NCBI GenBank assembly: GCA_903813345.2
Contig: CAIIXF020000008.1
Location: 7,772,366-7,836,365, forward strand
Reading direction: 5' to 3'
Source: Owenia fusiformis
Taxonomy: Eukaryota > Annelida > Polychaeta > Sabellida > Oweniidae
DNA length: 64,000 nt
Shown here: piece after piece, positions 33,201 to 45,038 of the stretch
Position numbering within the stretch: the first letter of the stretch is position 1
Layout: each line of letters opens with the position of its first letter
Notes under the pieces: generated by a model
The model's database searches: none
Seen by the model: the letters and a program-made list of their open reading frames with translations, nothing else
Told to the model about the DNA's origin: nothing
Position numbers and translations under genes: made by a program

Positions 33201-36200
33201 CTGAAACAAAATGGAGACGGCGAAAACAGTACACTAAGAAAACTTCGGCCATCTTTCCCATTCGGTAAGTGGTTCATTTCAAGCTACACACGTTAATAAA
33301 CAAACATAATTTTAAAACAATAAACATACTGGTAAATACAAATGGGTTGACAGCGATATTCAGGATCTCAGCTGACACGTGCGCTGACAAATATGATCTT
33401 AAGATTATCAATTTTTAAATATTTGATTTTTGGATGATAGCATGTTTAAATATCAAGATGGCCTCGGGTTCCACAACCAGCCTTCTGTTTAAACCATCAT
33501 TGCTTCAGCTTACTTTCCCGGCATAAAAGATAATGGGACCTTGCTAACCGACGTATTTAGATAGATGGTTAAAATTTGAGAAGAATTATAGCAAGAACAT
33601 GATATATTCTTAAAATTTTCCCAAATCAGAGGGGGCCTTGTTGTTGAGTATTTAGCCAATGTTATGAAGTACCGATTTACTCAGAACCAAGGAGAAACCT
33701 TATATGCGTTTATCAGTATTTAGCTGCTGCCTCGCGGTACCCCGTCGACAAACTACTGACAAACTGTTACATTTATGAAATACTTCCCCATCAAATCTAA
33801 CAGTTTTACCCTCTCAAAATTAGCCAAAATATACAGGATAATTAACAAATTAGAAAAACGATAAATAGTATATCATATTCACTTAATATAAAGTGTATTA
33901 TTTTATGTCCAAATAATGTTACATCATGCTCAAATTATTAAGGATAAACTACTTATTTCTATTAAATATCCAATTATTATAATTTTCAGGAAAGTGTTAA
34001 GCGCGCTAAATGATAAATAGAATTACATTTGATCTAATAAAATAAATACTATTAACTCACGCTTGATTTAATTTTTCTTTTGGATTAACTTAGTCTAACT
34101 TCAAATTCATATGTGTGATTGTAATCAAAATTTAGTTTTACTTGTATTAAATGTTTGTACCAAGTAGTACATGCAGTTATATAGTGAGTAAAATTCATTT
34201 TTATTTGCTTCCAACGTTCAAACGAAGTTGTAATTTGAAATATGTACTAAAGACTGACTAACATTTAAAATCTATGATATAGATCAGAAAATATATACTT
34301 TAAAAAATTATTTACACGGGCTGCATGCTGCATGTGTAGACGGTTGGGTGGTCATTTATTTGACGACCTGTATACAGGGTGACCCAACAGATTGTTACAT
34401 GTACTCGGAAATTTGAAATATCGTTAGCCCATAATTCACGTCGGACCCTTTTCTTACATGTATCTATAGTGCAAAATTACAACAAAAAAATATTTCATTT
34501 TGGCACATATATCTTTCTATATCATAAATGTATAAATGTTAGCCGGCCACCAAAACATTTTATAACCGGGTACTCTAGTGCGCGCGGTTACGTCAACGTG
34601 GTCAAGTTGTGTTAATCTTGGCACACACTACATAACCATGTACCTTTAAATTTGTAGCGCAAAAATTAATTTGACATCTTAATCAAAATCATTAAAATGT
34701 GTAAGTCAGGTGTTCATTCACCTGATAAAAATAATATGGGAGGTCGGGGAAACAGGACACAATTACATATGTCCTGTTTGATGTGTCAGACTTATCTTCC
34801 TTTATACAATAATATTATTAAAGGTTGTGAAATTAAAACAAATATATACGATTCTGCATCATTGCCGTTAGACTATATCAAGGTGGATAAGGCAACTTGG
34901 TCACGTTCATTTTTCTTAATTTTTCAGTGGTAAAACGCGTACCATAAGCAAGATCCTTTAAACATTCAATGGAATGTTTAGGTATTCCTGGTGTTCTTGA
35001 TAACCACCCTAGAATGATTAGATTTGTATATTTGAAATCTCCACATCGTGTTTACATGATCGTTTGTGTTCATAGTCCGATGGAATGTATTACAAGGAAT
35101 CACCTGTGGTCCTTTAAATGGAGCACAAGCGAGAATGTACTTCAAGTTACTTGAAAATCAAATGAGTTCATTAAAATAAATACGAAATTTGTTTTTAATG
35201 GTACAATTAGAACAATTGTATAAGTGACTGAAGAACTCTTATGACGGATTGTAACTGCCTCGTTACACTAAGAAAAAATATATGAATTATGTATTTGATA
35301 GTTTTCTTTAGAAATCTAATTTTGAAGAATTTTCGACTTCCTAAGTTTGAACTATCATATCTTGCAAAAAGAAAGCCCCCATTTACTGTGACTCAGGCTA
35401 AAACTGTACCACAGAGGAAGGGGTCATGCCTGCTATATGGTTCAAAGTATGACAGCCCAATCAAAGTTACACACAAAATGATGACATCGCGGAATTACCA
35501 TATTTTCATATATCTTAAAGTAATCAAAGCTGAAAATCAAATAGAGATCCTAACATTGATTTATTGGTTATTGATTACAGTGATTAGTAATTATTACCAT
35601 TACCTATTGTAATTTCTTTGTATAAGACTGTTCTCTTGTAGTGTTTTTTACTGGTCTATGGTCCGTCCGTCCGTCCGTCCGTCCGTCCATATTTTTATAT
35701 AAACTGCTTCATTATGAATTATATCAATGAGTAACGAGGAGAGTTAAATGTAAAAATATCAACAATTTTTTTTTATTGATAAGTAAATGAACAATAGTGG
35801 GATATTCATTTTGTCTTTGTAAATTGGGCAAAATAGCCGCTTTAATATTCATTATCATAATTTGGATTGATGATGTTATTTGCAAGTGGTGTCGTTTTTC
35901 TCTTCCTTTGCTGTCACAGTGTTACCCATTTTTTTCTGTTCTGAATATATTAAACTTTATATTATTAACTAATTACCTAATATAGGCGTGTGTAATATGT
36001 AATATAAGAGAGAGAGAGAGAGTAAATATAGATATAGATCGCTGAAAAATATTAATATAATGACTAATAATGATTTTATCTATTGAATATAGTTTATTGA
36101 GTTTCATATGTGTTTGCGTTGTTTGACAATTGCCACTTGTGCTTTCGCATTTCAGTTTTATTTTTGTGAATATCCTGGCGGATTAGGTAGTGGACCAAGC

Positions 36201-37404
36201 TTTCTCATTTCCTAGCATGTGGTACAGACAGTGCATTACTTAGAGGCCTACTGCTCAATGTTCGCTAAATCTACCCTGACATATTTTGCTTTTCTGGCAT
36301 TTCTTTCCAGTGAACTTCTTAAAGATGTGTGTTTTCGCACATTCTGACTTTAAATGCTCTCCTATGGTCTATTTTGGTAAACATCAAAATAAATACGGAA
36401 TTGAGAACGAAGAAGTAGGTGGAGTCCCGTTGATAAAATATAGATAAAGTCATGTTCCTATCGTAAAATAGTTCAGAAAAGAATGGAATTAGCAGTGGCC
36501 CAAATAGACTGACACCAGACCCTTAATTCAGATTTTAAAGCAAAACGAAATAGACTTAGCTAAGTTACCTGAGGAGAATTATAGGCAGTGGTAGGTTGAG
36601 ATAATTGCCATAAGTAGAGCTATTGCAGATTGTTTATTGTTTTCCAGATACACAAACACTTGGTCAATCATATCGCCATTTTTCAAATATTCAGAAAGAA
36701 ATATGTAAACTCTAAATTCTCGAGTGGAAATGAGTTAAAATGGATCAAAACAACCACCACACCAAGGCAAATTGGAACAGTAGTAAAGTAGAACAGTTAA
36801 AAGAATAGAAATGATTCCACAGCATAGCGTGTCCCATTGTATAAGTTCATTTTTAACTTTGCAAATCAAAATATTGGATTTGAAGAAAATCCGTAAATCT
36901 GTTTTCTCTGTTTTAAATCATCTGCCGAAGAATATTAGAAGAAATTTTGGCGGAAGGACTCATTTCAATCCACGAGCTTACAATCAATGCATGGTTAAAA
37001 CGTCATATTGAAAGTAGTGCACTTTGATATCCCATCAGCAATGATTAACATTCAGCAATGGAGAGAAATCGATTCATTTGAAAAGCGTTAAATTATCAGG
37101 TGTGTGGGATTTTCAGTATCTTAGTTTTCGTAACTTCTGCCAGTTATGTCATTCATTTAATCTGATAACAAACCATAGCTGCTCTTTAGGTCTCTGTCTC
37201 TCGTAACTAAAACAAGACTTGAATTCCATGATGAGAAATCACAGAACAAGATTCAACTGCATGACATAATTTAATAAATGACGTCATATCCACAACTGCT
37301 GTGAAATGTTCAAAAAGATGCCTGAAGATTTCACAATAAGGTACTGGTAACTTCAAGTAGATTTTACAAGACAAGTTCTTGCAAATGTTCTAATAATATT
37401 ATGC
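27276..37404. other. Gene-free AT-rich region, left part of BMP2/4 upstream DNA
   Basis: No exon with domain similarity, RNA gene or long ORF is visible. A (GTCC)n microsatellite lies at about 35661-35688 and a (GA)n run at about 36008-36020. An open frame ending at the strong donor TTCG|GTAAGT near 33265 (33056-33264) could mark a non-coding or coding exon, but nothing confirms it. The region probably contains FAS1 3' UTR and BMP2/4 regulatory DNA. Confidence 0.45.
35661..35688 (+). repeat. (GTCC)n microsatellite
   Basis: About seven perfect tetranucleotide units of GTCC/CCGT. Confidence 0.9.
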
Positions 37405-38190
37405 TTTGGTGACCCCTTGCTTTTTAGTTATTCTGATAATGTGCGTTGAAAGGCATTATTTTACATTGTATTGACCCCTTGGTTGTTAGTTATTCTGATA
37501 ATGTGCGTTGAAGGCCACTATTTTACATTGTATTGTCCCTTTGGTTGTTAGTTATTCTGATAGAGTGGGTTCAAAGGCACAATTTTACATTGTATTGACC
37601 CCTTGGTTGTTAGTTATTCTGATAATGTGCTTTGAAGGGCACTATTTTACATTGTATTGACCCTTTGGTTGTTAGTTATTCTGATAAAGTGGATTCAAAG
37701 GCACAATTTTACATTGTATTGACCCCTTGGTTGTTAGTTATTCTGATAATGTGCGTTGAAAGGCACTATTTTACATTGTATTGATCCCTTGGTTGTTAGT
37801 TATTCTGATAATGTGCGTTGAAGGGCACTATTTTACATTGTATTGACCCCTTGGTTGTTAGTTATTCTGATAAAGTGGGTTCAAAGGCACAATTTTACAT
37901 CGTATTGACCCCTTGGTTGTTAGTTATTCTGATAATGTGCGTTGAAAGGCACTATTTTACATTGTATTGATCCCTTGGTTGTTAGTTATTCTGATAATGT
38001 GCGTTGAAAGGCACTATTTTACATTGTATTGACCCTTTGATTGTTAGTTATTCTGATAATGTGCGTTAAAAGGCACTATTTTACATTGTATTGACCCCTT
38101 GGTTGTTAGTTATTCTGATAAAGTGGTTCAAAGGCACTATTTTATTTTGGTGACCCCTTGGTTGTTAGTTATTCTGATAATATGTTGTGT
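37405..38190 (+). repeat. 62-bp satellite array, about 13 units, two subtypes
   Basis: A unit of about 62 bp containing TTGTTAGTTATTCTGATA and ATTTTACATTGTATTGACCC is repeated about 13 times. Units fall into two variants: GATAATGTGCGTTGAA and GATAAAGTGGGTTCAAA. They alternate irregularly (roughly A A B A B A A B A A A B), hinting at higher-order amplification. No ORF. Confidence 0.9.
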
Positions 38191-40649
38191 TTTATATGCA
38201 AATGGTTGTTACACAACTCAACTAATTTGAATTGTAAAACAACGTCGTTTAAGTGAGGGCTTTGCGCATAAGATTATCATTTTTGAAAATAAAATAGTAA
38301 TGTTTTTGGATTGTTATATTATAGGGTGTATTTCTAGTATTTTTCCTCAAATCATTTATTGTGTTTTTGGTTTTATCATAAGCATAACATTTATATTAGT
38401 GGTATTACTAGGTGCTTAGTGTTGTTTTTGTTTTAATTTCCTATGTTGCCTCAAGTTGTTTTTGTATACATGTTTTACAATGTGTTTGTGGGTTTTTAAA
38501 TAAAGATGTTACTGTTGAGCCTGCTGTTGATCATGCTCAGGCTTCAGAGGAATCCATCACAATCAGCTGTTCAACAAGTAATGCTCATACAGGATTAGAT
38601 TACAAAGTGTATCTAATGCACAGATAAACATCTTATCAAAACTATAGACTCTGTGTTGATGTTAGACTAAGATAACAAACAAAATGGTTGAACATAAAAA
38701 TCAATCTTCAGTGCTACAAGATCAATGTCATAAATTCTGTCACTCAGTCCTCGTCTTATCTCAACTAAACACAACGCTTGCTCTATTCTGATCTGTATCC
38801 ATTCCGATTTGGGAGTTTTGCCCTTTTCTTGATTACATACCATTTTAAAGAATTTGAGCAGTAAAGTATAGATGAATTTCAAGAAGTTAGATTATATAGA
38901 TCTCAATGATATTTCAGTGGAGAAGATATTTCAATACTCAAATATTTAGAGGTCAATGACACAAATGCAAGTAACAAGGACACACATGCGCATTAAATCT
39001 ATGCATGTTTGACCATTTGTCCATACATTTAAGGAAACATTAAATATCTTTACTGATTATTATTTATTTGGTATGATCCATATCCAACGTGACACCCTGT
39101 ATATTGATGACACTCAAATGTAAAGACTTAATAATAATACATGCGTCAATATGGAGTGGACTTTATGATGGTATTTAGTTGCTATCGTCAAAGGACTAAT
39201 CGATGAGAAAATTGAGATATTACGTTATGTATCTAATTACCAATTAAACTGATTGTTTTTGTTTTAGTTTAAGGAACAATGTTATTTTAATGAAAAGCTG
39301 ATAACAAACGCTTCAAATTCACTTATTGCTATTGACTCTCGTCCAAATCTGGCTTCAATGTCAGCAATTAATTCACCCCTTAATTGAATTTGATTCCCTC
39401 CTTAATTGAATGTGATCCGCGTATCAATTTCACGCTCATCCGGCAAAGTTTACACAATATGATGGACCGATAAACTTCATTATGTTGTAATTAGAAGGCA
39501 TTAAGGGTAATCAAAGAGAAAACGGCATACCAAAGCCATCTGCTTTAGCTCAACTTAAGTACTTGGAGCGATGAACTGACACACAAAAGTAGGCACAACC
39601 GTAATTCACAGGCGCATTTCATTCACACTGTTGCCAATTTTCAAATTAAAATATTTCAGGGTAAATTATTTTTGGAATTACGTAATTGGAGTATTAAATC
39701 ATTTTAAATTGCATTATCTAGACATCAGCTCTTCGTTTAAGCCATCGTTTTAGATATAAATTTGAAGTTGTGTGGTACGTAATACACTACGAAACCAATA
39801 TATTTAGCAATCTTATCAAGAATAAGCACATTTGAAAAAGTTCAAACCAATTGAATTCTTTAATCATTAGTGCAATCCATCTCCCTCGGCCATATCAGTT
39901 TTCAGATCATTATAAAAATCAAATATATCCCACCCTAAATTTAACCACAAAGATTGTTATAAGAAGATGATCTGCTGAAACAGGATTTAAAAATCAAGTT
40001 TAATGGAATAAAGTAAGCTCTATATTGAAAGGAATGAAATTTAATAGCGATAAAATTGAAATATTTAAATATGATAAGCACATATTTGTCTTAAAGGTCA
40101 GATGGCCTCTCCACGTGGGATGCCATATTTGGTGTAAATCAGTATGATCGAATACCATAACAGTGTTTCACTTGCTGATTACAAATATTAATAGAAAATA
40201 TTAGTCGCCCATAGGTACTATCAGGTAAATGATGATTAAATCGTAATAGTTTCTTTATCGAGTAATAATTAGTGTGATAATGTACTACACTATCTTGTGT
40301 GAATTGGAATATATTTGCTTCGTTGATTTGCCCGTTGGGGCCCACCGCCTAACTGACTTCCGGACGTGAAAGGTGACTCTCTCTAATATTGCCACCTACT
40401 AATATAACCAATCATTGAATTTAACTTTACCATGATCATTTATCACAGCACTGACCAATGACTCATGTACACTAATCGGATATGGTTTATTTCTTCATTA
40501 GGTACCCGAAGTCTGTTGTCTGGGACTGTAAACTTAACATACCGTTCAAGTACACTGCAGAGTTTCGATCACAGGGACACATTAATATAAAGAAAAACGC
40601 ACATTGACATGGTCACGCATTTACAGTAAAGTTATGTTATTTTTGTTAG
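38191..40649. other. Proximal upstream region of BMP2/4
   Basis: No gene recognised. It probably contains the promoter, a non-coding first exon and part of an intron of BMP2/4. A doubled homeodomain-type motif lies at 39378-39418. I cannot place the transcription start. Confidence 0.4.
39378..39418 (+). promoter_or_regulatory. Duplicated TAATTG homeodomain-type motif
   Basis: CCTTAATTGAATTTGATTC (39378-39396) is repeated as CCTTAATTGAATGTGATCC (39400-39418) with a 22-bp period, about two helical turns. TAATTG is a core homeodomain recognition sequence. Its location 1.2 kb before BMP2/4 makes an enhancer element possible; function is inference. Confidence 0.3.
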
Positions 40650-40661
40650 GTGTCGAACATC

Positions 40662-41019
40662 ATGAGATTGGCAAAGACAGTTAAGACGCTGCTGCTGCTA
40701 CTGTTGACGATAGCGTCCGTCGGGGTGACGCAACATGTACCACTAACCGAAGATAAGAAGACACAATCTAAAGGAACTCTCTCCGTATCGCAGCTCCGTG
40801 CAGAGAATAAGGAAGCAGTAAAGGCGTTTGAAAAAAGTCTTATGACAATGTTTGGACTAAATTCACGTCCCCGTCCCAGCACAGAAATACATATACCTCA
40901 GTACATGTTGGATTTATATCGTCAACACACCAAGGAAGGTGAAGATATAGATATTAACTTCAACTTGAAAGGGAAGTTAACCAGTACAGCCAACACAGCC
41001 CGCAGTTTTCAACACCAAG
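40662..41019 (+). CDS. bmp2/4: BMP2/4 coding exon 1: signal peptide and prodomain start
   Basis: Donor G|GTACGT. Encodes the signal peptide and the start of the TGF-beta propeptide ([27 protein letters not shown]). Confidence 0.95.
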
Positions 41020-42042
41020 GTACGTGTATTCATTTTATCTCCAATCTTAATCTGACCTAGATCAAGTTGTCGCCATTGTAAAATATGGGCTCCATCTTTG
41101 CGAATATAGAACCATTAAACAAATTTAAATCTTTTTTCAGACCCGCCTGATAAAGGAGGTGGTGAATACAATACTGAAGATGGAAGTGAACTTTTGTATT
41201 TTAACGTTACAAACATACCAGAAAGTGAGGAGATTACAGCGGCGGAGATCCGATTATTAAGAGAAGATATTCAGAATATCGAATCCGAGTCACAATTATC
41301 ACAGCGAAACAAATTATTTAAAAAACATAGAATAGATATTTACGAAATTATGCAGCCAGCAACAAAAAATACTGTGGCAATCACAAGACTATTAGACACA
41401 AGGACAGTGTCCTTTAAGGATATCTCTTGGGAGACGTTTGACGTTCATCCAGCAGTTTTAAAATGGCGCCAGTCTCCAAGTTTAAATCACGGCCTTCAGG
41501 TGCGACTGTCGGACCACCGAGGCCAACCTTCTACCAAAATACACACACATCTTAGACTCAGGAGGGCAGTTAATACGAATGAAAAATCATGGAATGCCAA
41601 AAAACCTCTTCTCGTAACTTATAGTGATGATAAAAAATTATATAGAGAAAGGACTCGTAGGGGTACAAATCAACAAAAACGTAACAGGAGAGTGCACAAA
41701 CGGAAGCAGAGGAAAAACAAAGGTTCGGAGGAGTGCCGAAGACATCCTTTGTATGTTGATTTTAAGGACGTCGGATGGAACGACTGGATTGTTGCCCCAC
41801 CGGGGTATCAAGCATATTATTGCAAAGGAAAGTGTCCTTTCCCGTTGGCAGACCATCTTAACTCCACAAACCATGCAATAGTACAGACCCTAGTAAACTC
41901 TGTGGATCCAAGTGCCGTTCCGCAGGCATGCTGTGTTCCAACCGACCTTAGTGCTATATCTATGCTCTATATTGACGAGAAGGAAAAGGTGGTTCTAAAA
42001 AACTATCAAGAAATGGTTGTGGAAGGGTGTGGATGTCGATGA
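40662..42042 (+). CDS. bmp2/4: BMP2/4 ligand (TGF-beta superfamily), complete
   Basis: Secreted dimeric morphogen that signals through type I/II serine-threonine kinase receptors and SMAD1/5/8, and patterns the dorsoventral axis in bilaterians. Two coding exons, 40662-41019 and 41141-42042, give 419 aa. The ATG follows an acceptor (TTTTTGTTAG, AG at 40648-40649), so a non-coding exon lies upstream, as is usual for BMP2/4. Signal peptide [20 protein letters not shown]; prodomain to residue 293; furin-type site RERTRR (288-293), with a second upstream RLRR (258-261). The mature part (126 aa) has a long basic stretch and all seven cystine-knot cysteines from C318 to [24 protein letters not shown] and [15 protein letters not shown] are BMP2/4-specific. 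Confidence 0.97.
41141..42042 (+). CDS. bmp2/4: BMP2/4 coding exon 2: prodomain and mature ligand
   Basis: Acceptor TTTTTTCAG. Encodes the rest of the propeptide, both cleavage motifs and the complete cystine-knot domain, ending with TGA. The position of the single coding intron in the prodomain matches the BMP2/4 gene structure of other animals. Confidence 0.96.
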
Positions 42043-42666
42043 AAATCGTTATTAGGCCCAACACAATATCTGCCACGAAACTCAAACTATGCAATTTTAT
42101 GTAATATAAACCTCTATGCAGTATTTATTCATTAAAATGGGGCAAATAATATGCTGGGCCTAGAAGAAAATAAGTAAGTAATTGTATATGATGTGAGACG
42201 ACTTTGCCAAGTATTTCGTTTAAACACAGTTGGTCGGTTGAAGAATTCCAAGTGATATATGTGAAATATTTGAGTAGTTTTTCAACTTAGGAGAGAAAGG
42301 TTGAACGCAAAGGTGTTCTAAAGTCTGGCGTAATTGCATTGCAACGCTGCATCCACTCAGTGCATCCAAAGAAAATAGCATATCTCCTCATTCTTGACAT
42401 TTCTTGGTTGGATTTAAGTGTTTGTTACACGATTTAGTTCAGACTATTTTTATGCTGCCTTAGTATGTTGTGAAAATCGATCCTGTCTGAAGTTAAAATG
42501 TTGTCTTTTAACAGGAAATGTGGTGTCCCTCTCTACCATTAGTAAATGTTTTAAGTCATATTTGAAATTCTTTTCAATTTTATTTCATCTTTTTAGAACT
42601 AAATGTGGATACTTGTCTCAAGTGCCTTGTGGTTCAGTCCGCACACTTTCTTGTCTCCATGAAAAC

Positions 42667-42672
42667 AATAAA
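42667..42672 (+). terminator. bmp2/4: Candidate BMP2/4 polyadenylation signal
   Basis: AATAAA 625 nt after the stop; a second copy lies at 42739-42744. Which is used cannot be told from sequence. Confidence 0.3.
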
Positions 42673-45012
42673 CCTAGAGAAGATTCAAATATATATATTG
42701 ACTCAAGAATTTAGAGGCAATGAGTCGATAATTTAGGTAATAAAACAAACCACATTTAAAGGTTTCATTTTAAAACAGTAGCTTATTTTAGTTCTTAAAT
42801 CAAGATGGCGTTAACCTGAAAATATTAGCTAGTGTTCATTCCGATGATTTTGTTGGAATTATTTTTAATCTTTTTTTATTAATTCACAATTCTGTATTTG
42901 AATTTTTTATTTCTCGTGATCTTAAGCAACAGATTATAAGCACTTTAAATTTGTTTCCTTAAATAATGTTTACAATTTAATCAACATTTTACACGGACTT
43001 ATCTATCTAAGAGGCGATTAATAGTGTAACTGAATAGTTAATATCTGATTCTGATCTATATTGTAAATGTTAATGTTCAAATATCTGTTTTGTTGTATTT
43101 TGGGATAACTGGTTGGCTAAATGTGCACCATGCCATTGTCTAGTTTTAGAATTGCTTTAAACAGTTCAAGGGGATCTGATAACTTTCACTCATGAATACC
43201 ATTGCCATTATCAAACGTTCTTCTGTAATGACGATGTTCCCTATGTGTTAGGGTATTCGCTTTTTCAAGTGCGTATTCCGCCATTATCTCCTTATTTCGC
43301 AGTCAACATTTGTCATCTCCACTATTGATATTTGATTTCGAGCTTCTATTAATTCATCGACAAGTATTTGAAACAAGCAAACACTTGTTAACGTGGTGCT
43401 AAATATTGAAAATACCTGTTAATACTTCAGAGTCTTTGAAAAATTGAAAGGTTTCAAAAAGACTTTATGAATCAAGATATTGGTTTACAAGTTTGGGGAA
43501 AGGTTATCGTTTCATTCAAACATAACAAGATGTGGCTCATTGTTTGTAGTGCGTTTTTCAGGTAAGGTAAGTTTATCTTTCTGCCACTCGACTTTAGCCA
43601 TTGACACCACAGTCCCAACGACACTACATTAGGCTGAAATCTAATACAAAATAACCTGCTCACATTTCAAAAGACTAAGAGGCCATTTCCAATCAAGTTT
43701 CACCTGGAATGTGTATAATTTGATATCCCTTGATCTAGCCATCACTGACTAGCATCAAAACTATATGGTAAATGCCGCAATATGATGCACGATACTTCTC
43801 CCGTACTGTGTTCATATGTAAAATGATCTAAAAATATGTTTCATCCAAAATAAACAAAACTTTGATCGAGGAAAGATTATTTGCCAATGTTGAATAAATT
43901 TTTAACTTTGGGGAATTATTTCTCAATTTAAGATTATATAGTTTGTATAATGGTGGAAATACCTACTTAATGCGATAATAATTAAAGTAGGTCAACATTA
44001 TATATGTGTAAACAACATGTCAAAAGCTTGAAATATATGTTATTTTCAAGAGAATATGTAATTGAGATTGTATAGAGTTAATATATCATATTTAAGAAAT
44101 GTACAATTTATGTTTAAGGGAATGGCATTCTCGAGAATGATAACCCAAAACGTCAAATGTAATTGACACTGGCAGATGGCATTGTGCGAAGGTAATGCCG
44201 AAATATTATTTCCCATTTCCCATTAGTGCTTTTGGAAATGGAAATAGCTTAAAGGACGAGTCAGTGGATTATTAAATAAATATATTGTTAAAATATATTT
44301 TCAACCGATTTGTAAAAAATGTAAAATCGAGAGTTAAAACGCAATAATGTAATGAAGATTGTAATGAGATTATGTGATCGCAATGTTATACCTCTATTCA
44401 TAGAATGTATATTATTTTGTAAATATAATTACTAAATTTAATCAGTATGTTTGTTTCTATTGTGATGACATGACAAAAGATATGTTGGATGTGACATTTC
44501 AGAAATATATAAAAAATGTCAGTTCATAAATATTTGGGCAATTTGATTAATTATTTTAAAAATGAAAAGTCGTTTTTTAAATAACAACTATCAACAAAAT
44601 ATGTTAAACGATACTGTATGATTGTGTGGAAACTGTTGTTGGGGGAGGGGTGTCCAGTGATGATCAAATGGTTACATAGATTATAACCGGGCCTATAAAG
44701 CTATTCTTAGAATAACTTGGCTACAATAATTGGAAACAAAATGAGCAGGTGGGGGCACTTCAGATAAATTGACTTCTATTTTTGTCTTTAGGTTAACCCA
44801 CTTGGAGCTTGTCTCTTCATTACAGGTAGTATTTACATTCAAATGTCAATCTATGTCAGATCACTTGTAATTCGATTTTCTGATTTCAAACAATTCTGGC
44901 ATAAGCCTTATATAGTATTACTACCTTATTAGTCATAGCAAACAATTATATACGTACATATATAAGGTATAAACTACGGAACATTCATATTCAGCCTAGC
45001 AAAGATCAAAGG

Positions 45013-45038
45013 CCTTAGGGTAATTCGCTACCCTAAGG
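45013..45038. repeat. Small perfect hairpin
   Basis: CCTTAGGGTA and TACCCTAAGG form a 10-bp perfect stem with a 6-nt loop. No T-tract follows; function unknown. Confidence 0.6.

Noticed and set aside
33056-33268. Lys/Arg-rich frame ending at a strong donor (GTAAGT)
   Set aside because: Could be a BMP2/4 upstream exon, but no acceptor, ATG context or homology supports it; kept only as a remark on the intergenic region.
37405-38190. CRISPR-like array
   Set aside because: The 62-bp units are continuous tandem repeats without unique spacers, in a eukaryotic genome.
41624-41881. Overlapping + frame within BMP2/4 exon 2
   Set aside because: Out-of-frame shadow of the cystine-knot coding sequence.
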